Source of the DNA: Peromyscus leucopus
Lineage: Eukaryota > Chordata > Mammalia > Rodentia > Cricetidae
Assembly: GCF_004664715.2 (NCBI RefSeq)
Contig: NC_051071.1
Coordinates: 34,994,030-35,058,029 of the forward strand
Direction: 5' to 3'
Length of the DNA stretch: 64,000 bases
Part shown: one piece after another, positions 1 through 12,093 of the stretch
How positions within the stretch are numbered: position 1 is the first letter of the stretch
Layout of the letters: each line of letters begins with the position of its first letter
The notes under the pieces: generated by a model
Seen by the model: the letters and a program-made list of their open reading frames with translations, nothing else
Database searches by the model: none
What the model was told of the DNA's origin: nothing
Translations under genes and position numbers: made by a program

Positions 1-670
1 TATTTATATATAGCCTTCATAAATCATCATTTCAGTTGAAAGAATTTTTATGAACACACTAAAATAGCTAATGTAATGATGAAAGTTTTAGCATGTGTTA
101 GACTTGTATATAATAGAGAAAACATATTTTTAAATATATGTGCATGGTAAAATATTTAAATATTAATTTAAAAATTTAACTTAAAATTTTTAAATTTTAA
201 TATTTTTAAATTATACCTAAAAATAAAATAACTCTTAATCACATTGAGTGGTCCTTTGATAGACATTATTCTTTGTCAGAATTTGTGCTTCTGTCAAGAG
301 TTGACACCAATAATAACACCTTAGGTTTCCTATAATGCACAGGTACAAATCTTGCATTACAGGAAAATCACTTTTCAAAAATATTGTAAAAAATAAAATT
401 TCCACTTTTGTTCATTATCTTTTTAAAACTGTGCACAGATATTTGGCCTATTAGAATGATCTAATATTATTTTGTTTGTATAAAGTATGATCTTCTATAA
501 GTAACTTTGAAAAGTACCATTGCTGAATCCCATCCTAGTCTTGAGTCTTAACTATCAGATAACTAAGTTTAGATGGGCTTTGTTTAAGTCCATTCTTTGA
601 AATTGACTTTCTCTTTCTATACACCTACCTCTGTAAATCCCTAGGTTATTCTCTCTTCCACTTCTTGCTT
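1..670. other. Unique AT-rich intergenic sequence
   Basis: I see no gene, exon or recognisable repeat here. The stretch is AT-rich, especially 120-230, with frequent stops in all frames. Confidence 0.6.
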
Positions 671-683
671 ATGGAATCTTCTT

Positions 684-849
684 TTTTTTTTTTTTTTTTT
701 TGGTTTTTCGAGACAGGGTTTCTCTGTGTAGCTTTGCACCTTTTCCTGGAGCTTACTTGGTAGCCCAGGCTGGCCTCGAACTCACAGAGATCCGCCTGGC
801 TCTGCCTCCCGAGTGCTGGGATTAAAGGCGTGTGCCACCACCGCCCGGC
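684..849 (-). mobile_element. B1 SINE, full length
   Basis: The plus strand shows the reverse complement of B1: a poly-T tract (tail), TTTTTCGAGACAGGG, then GGCTGGCCTCGAACTCAC and a terminal GTGCCACCACCGCCCGGC. The element is flanked by a perfect 13-bp target-site duplication, ATGGAATCTTCTT, at 671-683 and 850-862, so it is a complete LINE-1-mobilised insertion. The middle segment (CACCTTTTCCTGGAGCTTAC) looks like a cricetid B1 subfamily. High CpG retention suggests a fairly young copy. Confidence 0.95.
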
Positions 850-862
850 TATGGAATCTTCT

Positions 863-3800
863 TATTGACATTACTTTCAAGCTGTCAAGTCCAAGGGGGT
901 AATATAGTGCACTCTAGGGATCAGAGAAGGGTGTGACATAGGCACAGCAAGATGAAGATGTTGGCTCCTGCTGTATTACTTATTTGCATTTCATGTCTGG
1001 AGCTTCAGCATATCCCAATGATGTTTCCCTGTGGACAAGATGCTCTTGGCTATTTTGCTAGCTGCTGCTGAACTGAAGGATATTCTGATGGTTTGCAAAG
1101 AAGTAATCAGGCAACCAAGAACTCATCCAGAATACATTTCCAAAATAAGCAGTTATATTTATAACTTTAAAACTACATATAATTAAGACATTTTAGGAAA
1201 TGCTCTGAACAATGACAGGAATTTTAAGAATGTTTGCCCTAACATGTTATTCTGACCACATCCACCATTTCTAATTAATGTAATGAAGTTGTTAATTCCT
1301 GGAATGTTTGTTTTTAATAATAAAACTCATCAAAGGATGGAATTTTATTTGTAGCTGCTTTGAAATATTTAGATTTTTCTAGTCCCCAGGTAACACAAAT
1401 AAGACCACACCCCACAGTGACACTTAAATTGGATCCACATGTAACATTTAGAATATGGGGAGAGGAACGAATGTTCAAGTAGTATCAAAGTATTTGCCTA
1501 GTTGTCTTGCCGTGGCTGGGATGATTTTGAATGTGAACAACTGAGTTCAAGCAAACAAACATTACTCCATCTATCTGTCTACTTTTTAATGTCACTAAAG
1601 CTAAGGGTAATAAGTGGAGAGAAATGTAAGCCAGTGCCTTGCACACCTAGATATTGTATATAGAAGTTGGGGCAAAAGAACCTGGATTCCATGTGCTAAA
1701 GGTAATTTTTCTATGTGCCTTACTCAAAACCTCATAGAATGTGTGCTATTTAACTTCCACATTAAACTACCTTTTCCACCAACAAAATAATAAAATATAA
1801 TAAATCTCTGTAATTAGAACCATCAAATAATTTCTATGTTAAGCCTGAGACATTTCTCCAAATCAAACAATTGTTAAAAAAATTACTAGGCAAATTTCTT
1901 ATGGGCTGAAGATTCTTCTGATGTTCAAATGATATGATCTTGGTAGAAAGTGAATCCATGTTTTACATGATCTGTAATCATGAGGATGATTTTTGTATGT
2001 TCTCAATGAAAAGGGCTGTAAGCTGCCTTGGGGAGATGTGTGTTATAAAAGTACATGTGTGCTTAGGCTTAACATTAGATAATGGTAGCTGATAAGATTT
2101 TTCTTTTTCTTTCTTTTTTTGTTCATAATGCTGTACCTTTTGATCTACAACATTAGTTAAATAGAATTTTATTTCATTGTTGATAAAATGGAGGTAATGC
2201 TGACTTAGGTTGTTAAGAACATAGGCTTTGCGTTCTGTGATTAGCTTTAATTAGAAGAGATGCCTAAATAAATGAATCATGAAAACATTGTTTCACATAA
2301 GGGCATACCAATGGAATCACTGCTACTGAATGTATAAAAAGCCAAATGTGTGTTTCAGGGAGGGGTGTCTCATTCTTGGCTAGGCTTACATTATTAAGCT
2401 TCCAAGAAAATTGCTGTTGAAATTGACTCCAAACCAGAAATCTACCTAAGTGCATGGAATAATCTGATGTGTTGTAATGAATGTATTGACTTTCCAGAGA
2501 TGAGAGGTTATTTGATGAACTCTATTACCATAGTTCGTGTATTTGAAACAATGGCCAATTTATGCATTTACCTTTAGGGGAGATATTATTTCTGGCAACC
2601 GTGTTTTTAATACTGTTGTATCTAGGACTTTCCCACCATGTGAACCCTGACTTTCCAAGGCCAACATTCAGAACTGTTTCTCAGTATCTTTCAAAGGTTA
2701 CCCAGCAGCCATGCATTCCTCCTACTTCTAAATTCAGGCCATAAGTTAATGGGCAAACAAGTGATTGCTACTCTGACCTAATTTTATTTCAAAGTTAGTG
2801 GCATGATGTCTGATTTTTTTTTCTCATAGAAATATCTAAGATTTTCATAGAAAATTCATATATTCATACCTCTTGAAGGGAGAAAAATGATTAACATTTT
2901 GTTTGCAAGCAAGTTGGAAATACATTTAAAATAATTGTTTTATGACTTGAAAGTCCCCTTATAGAAATGTTTTAATTAAATAATGTGAAATAGTCATAAA
3001 GACTTGTATATAAGATTCAAGTGAAACATTAAACCACATAAATATCCAAAGTAGAGAAAAGGTTCAAGTTATTATAGTGGATTTAGAAAATGAATACTAC
3101 TAAATTGTTAAAATTGTGTTTCTGAAGGGTTTTTAATAACACAGAAACACCTCTATTATATTTGAAATAAGAATTGAGGTAGCAAAATTATCTCTTATTC
3201 TTTGGGTTTGATTATGTAAAATGCAGAGGAATGAGAAGGGATGGATGTCAGCAATCATTTTAAACTGGGATGATTTAATATAGTTTTTGCTCTTTTAGAT
3301 ACTTACATTTCTAAATTAAATATTTTTGTAATTACAATAAATGTTTCCTTGAATTAATTATATCCACAAAGAAGAAGTGCTTTAACTGAATTCAGTTTAA
3401 AAATAAAATGTTAAGTTAATTTAAACCACCCTCTTTGGAACAACTTTGATCGGAAATTTGTTTTTCACTTTTCTACTGCCAACATATTCTCTATCAAATG
3501 ATATTTTTATCTTGTGCCCTGTTAAAGAATCTAATTGGCTTCCCACTTCTTATACCTTTATGTCTAAACTCCTCTGACTGCTGTTCAAGATTTTAGTTAT
3601 TTTTTTCCATCTGAAGTTATCCTTCCTTACTCCTTTTGTCTAGAGTCTAACACATGTAGAAATCATTCTTGTAATTTTGTACTGTCTTGACAAACTCTCT
3701 ACTCACCAGAATGAGAACCATCCATCCATTTATTCTTTCCACATATATGTTGCAATGGACCAAGTACTCTGTCCCTCTTTTGCAGAAAATATAATTTTCT

Positions 3801-4296
3801 TGCCTAGTCATTATAGAACTACATTTGTCAGAGGTAAAGACTAGTCCCTCCATAGCTGTTTCTGATTTCTTGAGAAATATTCCATTTTTGTGCCTACAGT
3901 TAGAACCAAACTTGTATTAATTTCCTAAAACTACATTAACAAGTTACCATGAACTTATTCTTTCAAGTGTGTTCAACTTGCAGCTCACAGGCCTCATGTG
4001 TCTCAGGATAGTTATGAATGTAACTCAAAAATTTTGTAGGTGGCAAGATCATGTCACAGTGCCAAGAGGTTGGATGCCTCTGATAAACATTTATTTTTCA
4101 CAGCTTTAGTGATTGAAGTTTGAAACTTAGATGTTCACATAGCCAGTTTTTCTTTAGGTGAGATTCCTCCTTGCTTTTCCTCACTTCTGGTGGTTATTGG
4201 AAATCTTGGGTCATGCTACGAGTTTAGCTGCATTGTTATAATATATGTATCTGCCTTTAGTGAGTCTTTTCACTGTATGTCTTTGTCCATGTGATT

Positions 4297-4298
<2 letters not shown>
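863..4298. other. Unique intergenic sequence, no gene seen
   Basis: About 3.4 kb of AT-rich sequence without a recognisable repeat or plausible exon. The short open frames at 2264-2455, 2562-2744 and 3647-3853 have no recognisable protein features and I regard them as chance. Confidence 0.5.

Positions 4299-4341
<43 letters not shown>
4299..4341. repeat. (GT)n microsatellite
   Basis: An uninterrupted GT dinucleotide run of about 43 bp, probably length-polymorphic. It accounts for the His-Thr repeat in the antisense open frame across it. Confidence 0.97.
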
Positions 4342-4342
<1 letters not shown>

Positions 4343-4469
4343 ACATGCACAAGCTGTTATGTTCTTGTTTGTGTATAAACACTGGTGCATGTGAGTGTAC
4401 ACGGTGGATGTGGATGAGCCAGAGTCTGACAGCAGGTGTCTAATCTTTATTGCTCTTCTGCAAAGTTAT

Positions 4470-4718
4470 TTGTTTTTTTTTTACTTGTTTATTTATTTAT
4501 TTGATGCAAGATTTCTCACTAAACTTGCAGCTAACAAATAGGAGTTGCCTGCCAGGCCAGTGAACACCAGGAATCTGTGTGTATCTGCCTCCCCATTGCT
4601 AGGATTATGGATGTGTGCTGCTACACCTGGGGTATTACATGAGTACTATAGATCCAAACTCAGTTCCTCATATTTGCAGAGAAAGTGCTTTACTGACTGA
4701 GCCATCAAACTAGACCCT
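4470..4718 (-). mobile_element. B4-type SINE, degenerate
   Basis: Read antisense, it has an A-rich tail (the T-rich tract at about 4470-4503), a B1-like middle (TCTGCCTCCCCATTGCTAGG, then GTGTGCTGCTACACC) and an ID/tRNA-like head (CTTTACTGACTGAGCCATC). That order is the composite B4 layout. Divergence is high, so this is an old insertion; ends are approximate. Confidence 0.75.
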
Positions 4719-4720
4719 AA

Positions 4721-6150
4721 TTGACTCCTTTCTTACTAAGATACCAGACATACTGTATGTCACTTCATCTGTTAACTATTCAAAGTGCTTAGCATGTGTT
4801 TTCAACACAGGGTATTTTCATTATTCTTTGTTGCCCATCAGAGCTAGATGACAAAGACTCTATTGTTGAAGATACTGTGTTCTTTGGTTGCCGAACATAG
4901 AGGAATCAAGCTAGCTCTGAACTGGAAGCTTCCACCCTGCTTGTTAGTGTTCATAATAACTGAAGATACTTGAAAGCTGCTACAAGGAAACAAAATCAGC
5001 TGTCTTACTCAGCTGTGACCCACACGTGCTACAATACACACTTGTCAGACAGAACATGGTCACCGATGTATAATGACATGACTGTTATGGGAGCAACCAA
5101 TAACTTTCTGATCAGTGTTGGGAGCTGCTTTGTAGGAGGAGATGCATGCCTGCTACTATAAACCTGGTCAAAAGTCCATGGTGTAGAAAGTCACAGGCCA
5201 TATGGAGAAATCTGCTACAGTTGTTTTTCTAAGAGGACATATTGTCAAAATGCTTTTTTATTAATTATGTGTGTATACACAGCTTAGTGCTTCTCTCATT
5301 CTTGGTCAGGGAAGTTTCTTTTTGTAGTGTGCAGGGACTGATGCAGAGACTCACAAATGGTCAAAGTGCTGAGAATAAATAACTGTCGAGTTCTCGGGTT
5401 TAAATAAACCATTGATGTCACATCCTCTAACGCTTAGGAACTTCACAGAAGAGGAGATAGAAAGAATGTAAGAGACAGAAGAAAGGGAAGAATGCTGCAT
5501 GGTGCCGTCTTTTTCTTCTGGATTTGGCATGGGTGTTACAGTCATGAACCTATAGAAATTGTTACTATCTGCAGAAGACTTGAACAAAATCAGGCCTGTT
5601 AACATTCCTCTGTGGATGAGGAAAGAGGCCCATTAGGTCCTCCTCCTTTTTAAGAAGCAATTAGTAGTTTGTTTTCTGGGGGAAGGGGAGTCATTTTCTT
5701 CGAAGATATAGCAACTAATAGCTTGATCAACATTCTGTAAATAGCCTTCCATCCATGGCCATGCTAACATCACTAACTAAATAAGATGGACAATAGAAAA
5801 CAGCATAAAAGTAGGATGAGGACTAGCTTGAAAGAAGGAGCTCCACAGGAAAGAGAGGACAAGAGTGGGAATGAGCCTGATTTAAGTACACTGCAAACAT
5901 ATAACATCAATGCATATTTCCTGCGTCCTTGGTCTCCTGATCCAACATCATGGATATGAGAGATGCTACCTTCAGCATCTTCAATTGAAGAAAACTATTC
6001 TAGTGATTCATTGAAATGTGACATAACCTAGAAAAGGTCAGAGTGCATGCATTATTACTAGAGCCACCTTTGTGGTTACTGAATATATCTTCTTTTCCTT
6101 GGTGATGCATTCCTAATCTTTTATTTTGTCACATCTTGCCTAGTACTTAC
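4721..6150. other. Unique intergenic sequence
   Basis: No gene or clear repeat. The antisense open frame at 5351-5605 (84 codons) lacks recognisable domains and is probably chance. Confidence 0.5.
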
Positions 6151-6156
6151 TGCATT

Positions 6157-6600
6157 GTCTGTTTTCTATTGTGTAATAAAATTCCTGAAACTGTCTACTT
6201 TGTAAAGAAAGGTTTGTTTAACTTACAGGTTTGGATACTACTTGTACACAATTGGGCAGCCCCATTGGTTCAGCATTTAGTGAGGACGCTTAGTAGAAAG
6301 CAGAATGATGACAAAGGGAGTATGCAAGAGGAATCCTGTGGCTAGAAAAGAAGGCAGAAAAGAAGCTTCCTTATATAGCAACTCATTCTTTTGAGAACCA
6401 AGCAGGTTCTCACAAAAACACGTTAAACTGTGACCTCACAGCCTCCCATAGGCCCTACCTCTTGGAGATTTCATGCCACCCCTTGTAGTACTGCACCAGT
6501 AAACAAGCTTCCAGCACAGGAGCCCCTTGTAGACATTCCAAATATAAATTATACCATCTATGGAGGCTTCAGCTTTTTGCAGAACCCTGTATTCTCCACC
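6157..6600 (-). mobile_element. Old MaLR-type LTR (MST/THE1-like), antisense
   Basis: The plus strand resembles the reverse complement of mammalian MaLR LTRs. It begins with a CTGTTTTCTATTGTGTAATA-like start followed by a TTTGTAAAGAAAGGTTTGTT-like segment. It ends with a CACAGCCTCCCATAGGCCCT-like region, equivalent to the conserved GGGCCT..GGGAGG stretch on the sense strand. It is strongly diverged, so the subfamily is not assignable by eye. The short frames inside it (6136-6345, 6430-6612) are repeat-derived. Confidence 0.6.
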
Positions 6601-6604
6601 TGTC

Positions 6605-7565
6605 TGCTTTGACTCATGTTTAAACCCCCTATTAGTCTTTTCTTTCCTCTCGACTTCCATATCCTGTGTGTTAATATTCTGGATTACACAATATGACCAG
6701 GCTTGCTCTCATAGTTCTAAGTTTTCCTAAGTTAACTTGTAAAATAAAATTAATATGGAGCATTAACATGGGGAGATGTTAATGGATAACTCTAAAAAGG
6801 CTGGAGAGGCATGCTCTGTTGGCAAACATGCTTAGGGAATGCTGTGTGTTGAATTTCCTTTCCCAGATTCACACATTCTTTACATTATGTAGGTTTATGA
6901 GAATTTTTATAAGCAAACAAAAGCAAACCAACACAACATGTTTAGCTTGGATTAAAGACATCCCCAAGTGTATTTAATCACAAGGCACATTGAGCTGACA
7001 CATAGAACTGTCATCATCTTGGTTTGCCTTGTCCACAGAAGGCTTTTTCAGATTAGTCTATGACCCCACAGATTAGAGCCAGTCACACAAACCCCAGAGT
7101 AGTGTTGGGTGTAAAGGGAAATTATCATCACATTTTTAGTTGTACTTTTGCACAAGTGTAAAGATGTAGATTCCAATGAAATATTTATTATTAATTGATA
7201 ATATACTTTCAGGTTTGAGGTACATGAATTCTAACAGCTATTAGAATAAAAAGGAAATAAATTTATATACATTTCAAAAATATAATTCATGCTGTAAGGT
7301 AAGAATGAGAAAATAAATTACTTATTTCAGAATTAACTAAATTGTAAGTTAAAAATATGGAAATATAGGTAACATTATTAAGGCTTAAAACCAGATAGTA
7401 AAATTGAGATTAGTAAAACCAATTCATTTGTGTCAACATGATTTTCCTCTGAGAAGAACAAAGATGTGTTTATATGTAAGTTGTATAGAACTGACGAGGC
7501 AGCAAATTAAATACACTTACCAATCACTTCGAAACAGCGCATATTCCTTACCCTGCAATGGATCT
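6605..7565. other. Unique AT-rich intergenic sequence
   Basis: No gene or recognised repeat; AT-rich with many stops. Confidence 0.5.
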
Positions 7566-7798
7566 TGAAAAAAAATGTTTTTATTAATTTTTTGAGAATT
7601 TTGTACAACGCATTTTGATCATGTTCATCTTCTTCCCTGACTCTCCCTTACCTGCTCCCCACTGTGCTGCCCACTTCCCCTCTTAGGTCCATGGAGTTCA
7701 GTTTGTGTTGGCCAATTATTTGGGGCATGGGGCATAGCCTGGAGTCTGGAGTATGTTTGGTATACCAAGGGTCACAGAACTCTCTCTGTCTCTCTCTG

Positions 7799-7837
<39 letters not shown>

Positions 7838-8172
7838 GTATATATCAAATGACATTAGTTCCTGAGCTAGGGTTAGGGCTTCATGCCCACCTCCCCATTT
7901 CCATGCTTGGAATTTGTTTGGCTTAAGCTTATGCAGGTCTTACATCTCTTGTCAGAAGCCCTGTGAGTTCTTACGTCCATCTCTCCTGTTATATCTGAAA
8001 AACTCTGTTTCCTACTTTGTCTTCTTAATAGGTCCCTCAGCCTTGAAGGGAGAAACATGACATAGACATCCCATTGAGGGCCGAACACCCCAGAATCTCT
8101 AATTCTCTGCACACTGACCAATCTATTGCAAGGAGAAGCTTCTTTGATAAGAGTTGAGCAATGCACAATTTA
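7566..8172 (-). mobile_element. LINE-1 3' UTR fragment (Lx-like)
   Basis: The plus strand starts with TTTTGAGAATTTTGTACAA, continues through a C/T-rich block and a segment beginning GTTCAGTTTGTGTTGGCC, and ends near AAGAGTTGAGCAATGC. This is the antisense of a rodent LINE-1 3' untranslated region. A TC-rich simple repeat is embedded at 7781-7836. No ORF2 coding remains, so the copy is 5'-truncated within its 3' UTR. Confidence 0.8.
7781..7836. repeat. (TCTCTG)n/(TC)n simple repeat
   Basis: TCTCTG and TC repeats of about 56 bp lie inside the LINE-1 remnant. They generate the low-complexity open frames on both strands here. Confidence 0.95.
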
Positions 8173-8572
8173 TTTTTCTAATATTTATGTCATCTTAATT
8201 TTCTTTTTGTTCTAAAAAGACACAAATGGTTTTTATTCCCCTTTGCAATGAATTTCAAGTTCACACAATTAAGTATTAAAAAATCTCAGTATAAAAATGT
8301 GAAGTTCTGGAACTATGAAATTTGATACATATACTTTAAAAGTCACAACAAAGTCTGAATAGAAAGCTTCAAGTATACTGAGTTTTTTCTCTATTTAATA
8401 TGTATGTTGGGCCTAATTTTTGAATACTAAAATGTGCAAATTGCTGTGAAAGAAATGTCAGTTGCAGAAGCTTTGCCTGACTTAAAACAAGTTCTCCACA
8501 AATACCAGCTTTGTTTCTTTGGACAAGCAACCTAATCTCTTAGGTTTAGTTTCTTGATCTATCATAATATAG
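8173..8572. other. Unique intergenic sequence
   Basis: Nothing recognisable on either strand. Confidence 0.5.
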
Positions 8573-8573
8573 A

Positions 8574-8718
8574 ACCAAGTATGGTGGCACATACATTTAA
8601 GCTCAGCAAGGGGGAAGAAGAAGCTGGCCGGTCTGTGAACTTGAGGCCAACTTAGTACACATTATGAGTTCCAGGTCAGCCAGGTCTACATAAGGAGAAA
8701 CTGTCTTAAAGTAAAATA
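8574..8718 (+). mobile_element. Old B1-family SINE (proto-B1-like)
   Basis: CCAAGTATGGTGGCACATAC, a GTGAACTTGAGGCCAAC segment and GGTCAGCCAGGTCTACATAA followed by GGAGAAACTGTCTTAAA give the B1 order from head to tail. Divergence is high and the middle is altered, so this is an old copy. Confidence 0.75.
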
Positions 8719-8968
8719 TTAAGTTAAAATTATTTTAATAGTCATAGTACCTACTTGTAGCATCCTTATAGAAATGGAAAATTTAATCTTAGATGGCTAG
8801 CATAAATCTCAGAACACAAATCCAATTCCAATCCCAATCACAAAGTGGATACTTCCCTTATGGATCATCTTATGTCTGGAATGTGCCCTGGTTTTTGGAA
8901 AGGACATTGTTCTGGGAGCCTTTTTGAGTTTTAGATCTCATTCAGGGAGTTTTGGACCAAGCTTTTTG

Positions 8969-8970
<2 letters not shown>

Positions 8971-9030
<60 letters not shown>

Positions 9031-9043
9031 GTGTGTGTGTGTG
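8971..9043. repeat. (GT)n microsatellite with a (GTAT)n interruption
   Basis: A long GT run with a short GTAT-repeat island near 9018-9030. Alternating purine-pyrimidine DNA of this kind can adopt Z-form; otherwise no function is visible. Confidence 0.97.
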
Positions 9044-10486
9044 AAAATTTTCCTGTAAAAAGCACACAAAGTGTAAAACCTCTTCATTTATCTTCACAAG
9101 TAAATATCTAGTTGAAAAGTGCGGTAGCCAGATTTTCGTGTAGTTGGCATCCTGTTCTCATGAACAGAAGCAGTTTTCGTTCTCATGTGCTATGGAACAG
9201 CTCCCCAGAAGGCAGCAGTTTATGCTCTTTGCTAGTTGTTGCTGTAGCAGCTTAAAATGTTGGCATTACATATGGTTTTATAGGATGCCTGGAGAGTTTT
9301 AAATATTCAAACACATTCCAGCAGACTCAGTGAGAAGACCCACCCCACTGGGGACTTAGGAAAGAGGAAATCTACTCTAGGAGAAGGGTGTGGTTTTATA
9401 GTCACTACAATAAATGGCTATTTTGGATCTGCCACTTTTTTATCTGCTCAGCTCTTTGCTGCCTCAATTTCCTTTCTTGTAAGATGAAGCTCTATCTCCA
9501 CAGAATGACTGTAGGATAATTTATGTAGTACACTTAGAAGATTATGCTTGTTATATAGTATGCATTCAATATTCATGCATCTTTATTATTACTAGATAAT
9601 CTAATACATTTGAGGATGAGAAAACTCAGTCTCAGATGAAAATGCTGTCCTGGATGTTAAGGAAATAATTGTGTTCAACCAGATGTACTCTGATTACTAC
9701 TCCTTTCCCTTAACAATTTCACCCCAACATGAACAGTTGTAAAACTAATCTCAGTTGCTTTAGTCATCCTGTTTGATTAATCTCTCAGAAGCCCTAAATT
9801 ACATGGCAATGTTTTCAAAGTAAATTAATATTTTTAAGCAAAAGCTTAGGACTCAGAGGTTTTTCTGGTAGTTAAGACTTAGCAGAAGGTTTCTACAGGA
9901 TGGAAAAACTCACATTGATTAGATTTCAAAAATATTTACTAATTTCAATATAAATGAGTAAAATGCATTCTACACCTTTTTTTTTTTGGATAAACCTATA
10001 TTCTTCCCATTCTTGGATTTTCATAATGAGAACCTTCATCATACGGGTATTTGTTCATGACAATATATGTATTTAGAACCTGCTGTTACCATTTCATCTG
10101 CAGAAAAGAGACTGCTGAGGGGCACAAATGAATTTTGTTTTCGTAAATCTGTTACAAAGGTCTGCAAACTACATTTCTTGTGCAAATCTGACCTTCAATT
10201 ATATTTTGAAAATAAAATTTGAGTGGAATACGGTCTTGACAATTCCTGTTTTTTTCTATGACACTGTTTTGTACAAATGTAGAGTCAGAAGTAGAAATAG
10301 GGTCTCAGCAGTAGAGTGCATGGTCAGAAGAGATAGAAGGGTCCTATTACAGAGGGATTTTTCAGAAGTAGTAACAGGGTCTTAACATACCTCAAAGCCT
10401 AAAATACTGAAAATCACTGATTTAATGGGATCAATAACTCAATAGACAAACACACTTAGTAATCCATGAAGACTAGAGATACTGTA

Positions 10487-10487
<1 letters not shown>
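9044..10487. other. Unique intergenic sequence
   Basis: No gene or obvious repeat. The open frame at 10128-10385 (85 codons) has no recognisable features. Confidence 0.5.

Positions 10488-10530
<43 letters not shown>
10488..10530. repeat. (GT)n microsatellite
   Basis: A GT run of about 43 bp directly upstream of a short G-run. Confidence 0.97.
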
Positions 10531-10531
<1 letters not shown>

Positions 10532-10584
10532 AGGGGGGTACTTTATACATGGTTGGATACTAAATACCTTCCTAAAATACAACT

Positions 10585-10807
10585 ATTTAAATTTTTTTAT
10601 TATTTTTAATTTTTATGTGTATGAGTGCCTTACATACATGTGTGTACATATACACTATGTGCACACTCACAGAGTCCAGAAGAGGGTACTGGATCTCCTG
10701 AAACTGTAGCTACCGATGGTTGCAAGCCTCTGTGTGCAGGCTGGGAACTGAACCTGGGTCCTCTGCAAAAACAGTGTTTTTAACCCATGAGCCATCTCTC
10801 CAGCCCC
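10585..10807 (-). mobile_element. B2/B3-type SINE
   Basis: Antisense to the plus strand: the tRNA-derived head is seen as GAGCCATCTCTCCAGCCCC, preceded by the GAACTGAACCTGGGTCCTCT block and CAGAAGAGGGTACTGGATCT. Imperfect 13-bp direct repeats of the CTAAAA(T/C)ACA(A/G)CT type flank it at 10572-10584 and 10808-10820. I read these as a diverged target duplication, so the element is close to complete. Confidence 0.85.
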
Positions 10808-10820
10808 TCTAAAACACAGC

Positions 10821-11220
10821 TTTCTGTTTAAGATCTTCGTGACATCCTGCCAAGAAGCCAGTGGCATATTGTTTCTGGAAACTAGGGCAGCAAATACAAA
10901 GAGCTGATCTAGATCTGCCATGGCCAGAAGGCTGAGAATGAGGTCAGAGAGGCAGGTGCAGGGTTGCTTGAGCCCCTGAGCAGGTGTAGGATTTCACCTG
11001 GAATGTTAGGGAGAGATTGGCATCTTAATTAAATTGTTTTTAATTAGTCAGAGGTAACGGTTAGTGTGCATGCATGAGCTTCCTCTTTTCTGCATTTTTC
11101 TTCTCTTTTGTACGTGTGCTAGAAAGAGGACAACAAAATCATACTATTCTGTGAGGTGGAAGGTGTACCTATGTTTGTTTTCTTTCTGGCTCTCCTCTTG
11201 ACACTGAGTGGATGACTGAG
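10821..11220. other. Unique intergenic sequence
   Basis: No gene or recognised repeat before the inverted duplication arm that starts at 11221. Confidence 0.5.
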
Positions 11221-11325
11221 CTACTTCTGGCCCATGATCTTAGGTTCTGAAAAGGCCACAACGTATCTTCCCCTCACCCAAAACAGTTTCATCCACAATA
11301 AAGCTCTGCTACTGTGTATTCAATT
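11221..11325 (+). repeat. Left arm of a 105-bp inverted duplication
   Basis: This 105-bp sequence recurs as its reverse complement at 12855-12959 with two mismatches (CAACGTATCTTC here against CAATGTATCCTC in the other arm). Similarity stops abruptly at both ends. I recognise no SINE, LINE or LTR in it. The separation is about 1.53 kb. It could be a local inverted duplication, the long inverted ends of an unknown element, or an assembly artefact. Confidence 0.9.
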
Positions 11326-11966
11326 GACTTACTCTGTTTTCCTACTTGACTACCACATGGAGAGGGTAGGAAAGGAAATAAATCAGCCCCAAAGTCCCAC
11401 ACATTTCAGTTAAATGTATAGAACCCTTTTAATATAACAATATACAGTCCAGAGCAAGTTTTCATGAATAAAATATAACTTATGCACATAATAAACGAAC
11501 TAGCTATGCAATATAGAATCTAATATCAGCTTCCAAAATGCAAATGAAACCTTGTGATCTGCATTTCAAACTGTAATTGCTTCTGCATATAGGGGGCAAT
11601 GAGCAAGGAATTATTAAAATGCAGAACACTATATAGGTAATCGCTGCTGTTCTAACTAAAGAATCTTCCTTAAGAGATTGGAGATGGTCTTACACAAGAT
11701 TCCAGCACATTTGGCTGAATTCTCCAAAAATATTTCTTGTAATTAGAGGCTTACTGTTGGGATACTTATTATGATTTGCTTTTGTCCAAGGAGCTAAGAT
11801 TTTATACTCTAATCATAGTCACAATACTCTTCACTAATATTATTAACATAAATGGTATTAGCATCTGTAATATTGATAATATTGGCAAATTAATAAAATA
11901 ACACTATTATAATTATTAGTTATTGTATGTTTGTATAACTCAATTTAATGTCAGTGCTTTGATTTT
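11326..11966. other. Unique sequence between inverted arms
   Basis: AT-rich DNA without genes. 11420-11720 contains ordered, non-repetitive sequence with an ATGCAAAT octamer and looks like a possible conserved non-coding element, but I cannot test conservation. Confidence 0.4.
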
Positions 11967-12093
11967 CAATTAAGCTATCTTGTTTTGGAGCTCAGTCCCA
12001 TGACCAGGTCTCTTGGGAGGGCTTGGGGTCCTTATTCCTTCTAGGAGAATGGGTAATAAGGACTGAGCTCCAAAAACAGATGGCTTAGTTGAG
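11967..12093. repeat. Imperfect hairpin with about 32-bp arms
   Basis: The left arm (11967-11998) pairs with the right arm (12060-12093). The inner 17 bp, TTTTGGAGCTCAGTCC, returns as GGACTGAGCTCCAAAA. The outer parts pair with a few mismatches. Inside the loop a second stem (CCTTATTC against GGTAATAAGG) extends the fold. It could be a small palindromic DNA transposon or a hairpin transcript; no promoter or terminator is visible. Confidence 0.75.
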
